This document shows positions 60,098-64,000 of a stretch of 64,000 nucleotides of DNA, in pieces. The notes under the pieces are model-generated. The model searched no databases. It saw only the letters and a program-made list of their open reading frames with translations, and was not told where the DNA came from. A program made the position numbers and the translations under genes. The stretch covers positions 186,001-250,000 of the forward strand of contig NZ_JAERRL010000001.1 in assembly GCF_016741785.1 (NCBI RefSeq). The letters run 5' to 3'. The DNA comes from Streptomyces sp. 7-21. GTDB lineage: Bacteria; Actinomycetota; Actinomycetes; Streptomycetales; Streptomycetaceae. The first letter of the stretch is position 1. Each line of letters starts with the position of its first letter.

Positions 60098-61446
60098 ACG
60101 ACCCCCTGTCGGCCCTGATCGAACGAGCCGCCCGGCCCGGGTTCGACGCCTGGCGGCGCGGAATCGTCAGCCTGGGCGGCTGCACCCACCCTGTTCACCT
60201 CGTCGGCGGCGGGAGCGTCGTGGACGCGGACACGGGCGAGGTACTGCACGCCTACAGCTCCGATGACGTGGGTGGGCGGCTGCTGACGGCGTGCGGCAAC
60301 CGCCGTGCCTCCGTCTGCCCCGCCTGCTCCCGGGTCTACCGGGCGGATGTCTTCCACTTGATCCGGGCCGGGCTGGTCGGCGGCAAGGGCGTCGATGATG
60401 AGGTCGGCGAGCACCCTCGGGTGTTCGCCACCCTCACCGCCCCTGGCTTCGGACCGGTTCACTCCCGCCGGGAGAGGAATGGCCGGCTGCTGGCCTGCCG
60501 TCCTCGCCCGGCGGGGGAGCGGTGCCCGCACGGGATGCCGCTGGGCTGCCACGTCCGCCACGCCGAGGATGATGCGCGGCTGGGTGAGCCGCTGTGCCCG
60601 CGCTGCTACGACTACGCGGGTGCGGTGCTGTGGCAGGCATACGCCGGGGCCCTGTGGCACCGCTTCACCCTGGAACTCCGGCGGGAACTGGCTCGCCGCG
60701 TGGGCCTGTCCCGGATTGCCTTCGGCGAGGCGGCGCGGCTGTCCTACGCCAAGGTCGCCGAGTACCAGCGGCGGGGCCTGGTCCACTTCCACGCTGTCAT
60801 CCGCCTCGATGGCCCCGACGGGCCGAGCTCGCCGCCGCCCGGCTGGGCCACGAGCGGGCTTCTGATGGAGGCCGTGCGGGCGTCAGCTGGCCTCGTCCGA
60901 CTTGGCGCGCTCGGGGCCGGTGTCGTCGGGCCTCGGGTGCTTCGCTTCGGCGCACAGCTCGACGTGCGGCCGGTGGCCGGGTTCGGCGCGGGGGAGCGGC
61001 TGACCTCGGCGGCCGTCGCCGGGTACCTGGCGAAGTACGCCACCAAGGGCGCCGAGACAGCCGGGGCGGTGGACCGGCGGCTCCGCCACGCGGCCGAGCT
61101 CGCCGAACTGCCCGTACGGGACCACACCCTCCGCATGATCGGCGTGTGCTGGTGGCTGGGCGGCCTGCCGGAGTTCGCCCCGCTCGGGCTCCGGCGCTGG
61201 GCGCACATGCTCGGCTACCGGGGCCACTTCACCACCAAGTCACGCCGCTACTCCACCACCCTCGGTGCCCTGCGGGCGGCCCGTGCCGAGCACCGCGCGA
61301 AAGAGCAGCGGGCCCGGCTCGGCCTGGGCGACCGGACCACGGTCACCGTGGGCCAGTGGCGCTATGCCGGTCGCGGCTACGAGCCGGATGCGGCGCTGAT
61401 CGCCGCCACGCTCCGGGATGGCGGTGATGGTCATGGCGCGCGATGA
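60094..61446 (+). CDS. Replication initiator (RepSA-like, rolling circle)
   Basis: This 450-residue initiator is of the pSAM2/RepSA type. The N-terminal part has paired cysteines (LTACGNRRASVCPACSRVYRAD). A second Cys cluster follows (GERCPHGMPLGC and LCPRCYDYAGAVLWQ). The HUH element is LVHFHAVIRLDG with two histidines separated by one residue. A Lys/Tyr-containing helix AGYLAKYATKGAE follows. It nicks the element's origin for rolling-circle replication after excision. ATG 60094 overlaps the previous stop and its 3' end overlaps xis by 14 bases. Confidence 0.85.
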   Translation: MNDPLSALIERAARPGFDAWRRGIVSLGGCTHPVHLVGGGSVVDADTGEVLHAYSSDDVGGRLLTACGNRRASVCPACSRVYRADVFHLIRAGLVGGKGVDDEVGEHPRVFATLTAPGFGPVHSRRERNGRLLACRPRPAGERCPHGMPLGCHVRHAEDDARLGEPLCPRCYDYAGAVLWQAYAGALWHRFTLELRRELARRVGLSRIAFGEAARLSYAKVAEYQRRGLVHFHAVIRLDGPDGPSSPPPGWATSGLLMEAVRASAGLVRLGALGAGVVGPRVLRFGAQLDVRPVAGFGAGERLTSAAVAGYLAKYATKGAETAGAVDRRLRHAAELAELPVRDHTLRMIGVCWWLGGLPEFAPLGLRRWAHMLGYRGHFTTKSRRYSTTLGALRAARAEHRAKEQRARLGLGDRTTVTVGQWRYAGRGYEPDAALIAATLRDGGDGHGAR

Positions 61447-61624
61447 GCTGATGACCGTCTCCCAGATCCTCGCCGAGCTCGGCGGCATCTCCCGGCGCAC
61501 CTTCTACCGGTGGCGCGAGCTCGGCACGGCCCCGGCCGCCTTCAAGCTCCCCAACGGCGAACTGCGGGTGCGTCGCAGCGAGTTCACGGCCTGGCTTCGC
61601 AGGCGAGAGGAGGCGGCGGCGTGA
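61433..61624 (+). CDS. xis: Excisionase (Xis), MerR-like helix-turn-helix
   Basis: This 63-residue winged helix protein has MTVSQILAELGGISRRTFYRW then LPNGELRVRRSEFTAWL, the DUF helix-turn-helix_17 pattern of element excisionases. It bends DNA to direct integrase to excision. It lies between rep and int, with overlaps at both ends (14 bases with rep, GTGA with int). This is the standard AICE arrangement. Upstream in-frame ATGs (61418, 61427) exist, but 61433 fits best. Confidence 0.82.
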   Translation: MARDELMTVSQILAELGGISRRTFYRWRELGTAPAAFKLPNGELRVRRSEFTAWLRRREEAAA

Positions 61625-63018
61625 AGTCGTTCAAGGTCTCTGTCTGGAAGCTGAGCGTGAACCGCTCGGCGAAGAAACCCACCTACGTCGTGCGCTGGTC
61701 GGTGGACGGCAACCCCTTCCACGACGTGTACAAGACGAAGGCTCTCGCCGACCGTTTCCGGGCCAAGCTGCTGCGGGCGACGGAGAAGGGCGAGCCGTTC
61801 GACACGGTCACGGGTCTGCCGGACTCCCTCCGGGTCGGTCAGACGGCCGCGCTGTCGGTCCTGGAGCTGGCGCTGAAGTACGTCGAACACCGTTGGCCGG
61901 ATGCCTCAGCCAAGCAGCGGGACAGCATGACCGATGCCCTGGCCACGGCCGTCCCGGTGCTGGTCAAGCAGGTGCGGGGGCGGCCGACCGGGGTGGCTGT
62001 CCGCAGGGCGCTGCGCTCGTATCTCCTGCCGCCGCCACGCCGGGAGAGGGAGCGGCCGGAGGAGATCGCGGCGGCCGTGCGGTGGCTGGAACGGGCGTCG
62101 CTGCCGGTGGCGGAGCTCACGGAGATCACGCACATGCACGCACTGGTGGATGGCGTGTCCCGGAAGTTGGACGGCAAGCCTGCGGCGTCGCAGACCTACC
62201 GGCGACGGCGGGCGGTGGCGTTCAACTGCTTGGGGTACGCCGTCGAGCTGGGGTTGCTGCCGTCCAATCCGCTGAGCAAGGTCAAGCGCACGGGCCGTAC
62301 CGGTCGGCGCCCGGTTCAGGAGGTTGATCGCCGTGTGGTGGTCAACCCGAGGCAGGCGCGGGAGTTGCTGTCGGCGGTGACCTACGTGGGCGGCTATGAG
62401 CGGGCCAGCGGTCGGCGCCTGCGGGCGTTCTTCGCCGTGCTCTACTACGCGGCGGCGCGGCCGAGCGAAGCCCTGGGGCTGCGGCGTCAGGACTGCGTCC
62501 TCCCGGCGAAGGGCTGGGGCCGGATCGACCTGCAAGAGACCCGACCCACGGCCGGACGGGCGTGGACCGACTCCGGCGAAGTGCACGACCGGCGGGGCCT
62601 GAAGCAGCGGGAGAAGGGAGAGGTGCGTCAGGTGCCCATCCCGCCGCCGCTGGTGCGGATGCTGCGGGAGCACCTGGATGAGTTCGGCACGGCGGACGAC
62701 GGGCGGCTGTTCCAGAGCGAGCGGGGGAACGTCATCGCAGCGTCGTCGTACTCCCGTGTCTGGAAGCGGGCGCGAGAGCTGGGCCTGCTGCCGGATCAGG
62801 TCGCCTCGGTGCTTGCCGCCCGGCCCTACGACCTGCGCCACGCCGGGGTCTCCCAGTGGCTGAACTCCGGGGTTCCGGCGCCGGAGGTGGCCGCGCGTGC
62901 GGGGCACTCGGTTGAGGTGCTGCTGAAGATCTACGCCAAGTGCATCGACGGTCAGGAAGCCGCGATGAACGAGCGGATCATGAAGGGCCTGGGGGAGGAG
63001 GACGACACGGAGGAGTGA
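61621..63018 (+). CDS. int: Tyrosine-recombinase integrase
   Basis: This 465-residue site-specific recombinase has an N-terminal arm-binding and SAM-like core-binding region, then the catalytic domain with Arg280 (YYAAARPSEALGL), PYDLRHAGVSQWL (second Arg; the usual first His is Tyr here), AGHS and nucleophile Tyr438 (LLKIYAKCIDG). It catalyses integration at the tRNA-derived att core and, with Xis, excision. GTG 61621 overlaps the xis stop. The att core is 249 bp downstream. Confidence 0.9.
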   Translation: MKSFKVSVWKLSVNRSAKKPTYVVRWSVDGNPFHDVYKTKALADRFRAKLLRATEKGEPFDTVTGLPDSLRVGQTAALSVLELALKYVEHRWPDASAKQRDSMTDALATAVPVLVKQVRGRPTGVAVRRALRSYLLPPPRRERERPEEIAAAVRWLERASLPVAELTEITHMHALVDGVSRKLDGKPAASQTYRRRRAVAFNCLGYAVELGLLPSNPLSKVKRTGRTGRRPVQEVDRRVVVNPRQARELLSAVTYVGGYERASGRRLRAFFAVLYYAAARPSEALGLRRQDCVLPAKGWGRIDLQETRPTAGRAWTDSGEVHDRRGLKQREKGEVRQVPIPPPLVRMLREHLDEFGTADDGRLFQSERGNVIAASSYSRVWKRARELGLLPDQVASVLAARPYDLRHAGVSQWLNSGVPAPEVAARAGHSVEVLLKIYAKCIDGQEAAMNERIMKGLGEEDDTEE

Positions 63019-63046
63019 CGGAGCGGAGAGCGTGAGTGACGGTGTG

Positions 63047-63067
63047 GGCCCCGGGTTGTCCGGGGCC
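63047..63067 (+). terminator. Terminator after int
   Basis: GGCCCCGG (63047-63054) pairs with CCGGGGCC (63060-63067) around GTTGT and is followed by TTC. Confidence 0.65.
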
Positions 63068-63134
63068 TTCGCCATGTTCGGGAGCGATGACGCGAGTGGC
63101 AGCGAAAACGGCCTGTGACGTGCGGAGATGGTCA

Positions 63135-63162
63135 CCAAGATCATTACGCGGCCATTACGTGA
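63135..63162 (+). promoter_or_regulatory. Integrase arm-type site, right (direct repeat)
   Basis: This second copy of the CCAAGATCATTACGC...ATTACGTGA unit lies about 105 bp inside the right att core (see 51608-51635). Confidence 0.6.
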
Positions 63163-63213
63163 TCACTGACATGAGGCTGCCTCTGGCCGCTTCCGGCTGC
63201 GCACGCACAATGA

Positions 63214-63245
63214 CCCCGGACCAGGCATACGCCCTGGTCACGGGG
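63214..63245. terminator. Hairpin beside the right att core
   Basis: CCCCGGACCAGG pairs with CCTGGTC-A-CGGGG around a small loop. It is placed like the hairpin next to the left att core. Confidence 0.5.
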
Positions 63246-63266
63246 CCTTTCAGCACTTCATCTGGG

Positions 63267-63311
63267 GTGCCCCCGGCAGGATTCGAACCTGCGCACACGG
63301 CTCCGGAGGCC
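63267..63311 (-). repeat. attR core, 45-bp direct repeat
   Basis: Identical to 51500-51544. The sequence to the right, read on the minus strand, contains CGCAGCTCA...GAGCA, similar to a D-arm, but the anticodon arm region is about eight bases too long for a normal tRNA. The complete tRNA-Arg is therefore not visible at either end. Confidence 0.85.
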
Positions 63312-63767
63312 TCGTTCCTTCGTGCTCTGAGTACCGGTTTGAGCTGCGAGAACGCCAATCGGTAGCGCGCGACGCCTGAATCTCACGCACCACTCACTCA
63401 CACACTGATGAGGCAGCGTCGGGCAAGCACAGGGGCATTGATCCCCGCCGTACCGTTGTCAAGACGGCTGTAACACCCCGGTGTTACAGCCTCAGGATCC
63501 GGACGGTCGGACACTGGTGTACGAGGGGTGTCCGGCCCACCTGAGGACGATTGGAGGGGTGGTCACGAGTCGGCGAGCCACACTTCCCGTAACCGGACTC
63601 AGTCCTGGAGCGCCCGGAACGCCGTTTGTCGCGCAAGCCATCTGTGCAGGTCAAACCCATGATCAACGAGAATGTGACACGCGACACACAGATCTAGAGC
63701 GGCTGGCGCCCGCCGTCGCGCATCGGGCATCATCAGCGCAGGCCACAGCCCCCTCCAGACGGGAAGG
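63312..63767. other. Spacer between attR and CRISPR array, with strong inverted repeats
   Basis: This region contains a 26-bp perfect palindrome with arms GGCTGTAACACC (63466-63477) and its complement (63480-63491). It is followed by a nested hairpin: CCTCAGG (63490-63496) with CCTGAGG (63540-63546), and CGGACAC (63508-63514) with GTGTCCG (63528-63534). These could be an operator plus a terminator, or part of the CRISPR leader. The 44-codon minus-strand ORF at 63599-63733 is listed separately. Confidence 0.45.
63599..63733 (-). CDS. Possible 44-residue ORF with a CxxCH motif
   Basis: MMPDARRRAPAALDLCVACHILVDHGFDLHRW continues to the stop; I note only LDLCVACHILVDHG as distinctive (C-x2-C-H). 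It may be a fragment of a longer metal-binding protein. It has no clear ribosome site and abuts the CRISPR leader side, so it is weak. Confidence 0.2.
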   Translation of the reverse strand: MMPDARRRAPAALDLCVACHILVDHGFDLHRWLARQTAFRALQD

Positions 63768-63951
63768 GTTCCCCGGGAGCTGAAGCCCGAAGGGCATAGA
63801 AACGAGAGAGGACTAGGAGCCAGCAGCCAGCTCCAGGATGCGTTCCCCTGGAGCTGAAGCCCGAAGGGCATAGAAACGCGGCGGAGTGTACTTCACTCTT
63901 TACCCAGCCACTCTCGTTCCTCTGGAGTTGAAGTCCGAAGGGTGGAGAAAC
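63768..63951 (+). CRISPR. Short CRISPR array, three 36-bp repeats and two 38-bp spacers
   Basis: Repeats are at 63768-63803, 63842-63877 and 63916-63951. The middle one starts GTTCCCCTGGAG and ends ATAGAAAC. Repeat 1 differs at one base and repeat 3 at about six, as expected for a degenerate trailer-end repeat, so the array probably reads left to right. Spacers are both exactly 38 bp. No further repeat is visible in the last 49 bases. The GAAAC ending and 36/38 spacing are common in type I and type III arrays. No cas gene is in the window. Confidence 0.85.
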
Positions 63952-64000
63952 GGCGAGATGATGATTTCGGCGGACGGGAAAACCGCGCAATGGTGACATC

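Larger units (their letters stand above)
51500..63311. mobile_element. Integrative conjugative element (AICE), pSAM2-like
   Basis: This region is bounded by identical 45-bp tRNA-derived direct repeats. It contains, in order from the right end, a tyrosine integrase, excisionase, RepSA-like initiator, small proteins, an FtsK/TraB-like DNA translocase, an SCO3933-like protein, a GntR/KorSA-like repressor facing them, a primase/polymerase-like protein and cargo. This is the standard actinomycete integrative and conjugative element gene set: site-specific integration, rolling-circle replication and single-protein double-strand DNA transfer. Size is about 11.8 kb. All core genes appear intact. Confidence 0.85.

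Noticed and set aside
62300..63018. Second intact integrase overlapping on the minus strand
   Set aside because: The minus-strand frame is a shadow; only the plus strand carries the Arg, GHS and Tyr catalytic signatures.
63312..63358. Complete tRNA gene at the right att
   Set aside because: A D-arm-like segment is present, but about eight extra bases stand before the anticodon arm, so no standard cloverleaf forms.

Overview
The window is high-GC actinobacterial DNA, most likely from a Streptomyces-type organism. Evidence: strong GC bias at third codon positions, many GTG starts and ATGA/GTGA overlaps, several apparently leaderless genes, RbsW-like ATPase and XRE regulators of streptomycete type, and a pSAM2-like integrative conjugative element. 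No species can be named. The enzymes encoded (alginate lyase, GH43-like hydrolase, sulfatase, organosulfonate pathway) would suit a soil or marine-sediment scavenger.

0-6.5 kb: small chromosomal genes (aminoglycoside-phosphotransferase-like, DedA, antibiotic-biosynthesis-type monooxygenase, stress-protein-like membrane protein, secreted HNH nuclease), then a divergent winged-helix regulator/acyltransferase pair and a decayed quinone oxidoreductase. 6.5-13.9 kb: an organosulfur operon, with a Cys-containing leader peptide, an SsuA/SsuC/SsuB-like ABC transporter, a DszA/NtaA-type flavin monooxygenase, a vanadium haloperoxidase, SsuD and an SsuE-like FMN reductase. 14.7-19.3 kb: a ribose-type sugar ABC operon (RbsA/C/B-like) under a GntR/FCD regulator. 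19.4-23.5 kb: GDSL hydrolase, small membrane protein, glutaminyl cyclotransferase and sulfatase. 21.9-27.4 kb: a ROK regulator, permease, ATPase, frameshifted binding protein and sulfatase in one operon, divergent from a GH43-like hydrolase. A PL7 alginate lyase lies convergent to that hydrolase.

30.1-33.9 kb: a membrane Ser/Thr kinase followed by two tandem FHA-like paralogues. 34.5-44.5 kb: a compact biosynthetic cluster with a BtrH/C39-like protein, two free-standing acyltransferases, one AT-less KS-KR-ACP synthase, a MATE exporter, a glycosyltransferase and a convergent methyltransferase. I read this as a one-module trans-AT polyketide pathway that has no thioesterase and may use the BtrH-like protein for chain transfer. 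45.2-47.7 kb: a truncated XRE regulator, RsbW-like ATPase, sigma-4-like HTH protein and PP2C-like phosphatase. 48.0-50.6 kb: a lower-GC BsuBI/PstI-type restriction-modification pair.

50.6-63.3 kb is mobile. A 45-bp direct repeat matching the 3' half of a tRNA-Arg(CCG) sits at 51500-51544 and 63267-63311. It bounds an AICE of about 11.8 kb with xis, int, RepSA-like initiator, FtsK/TraB-like transfer protein, KorSA-like GntR repressor, SCO3933-like protein, primase/polymerase-like protein, small transfer proteins and cargo. Cargo includes an APH-like kinase, a large XRE regulator and a frameshifted TRADD-N-associated membrane (TAM) gene. Just left of the left att site lies a decayed copy of the same integrase, so at least two elements have used this site in tandem. 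At the extreme right there is a short CRISPR array (three 36-bp repeats, two 38-bp spacers) with no cas gene in view.
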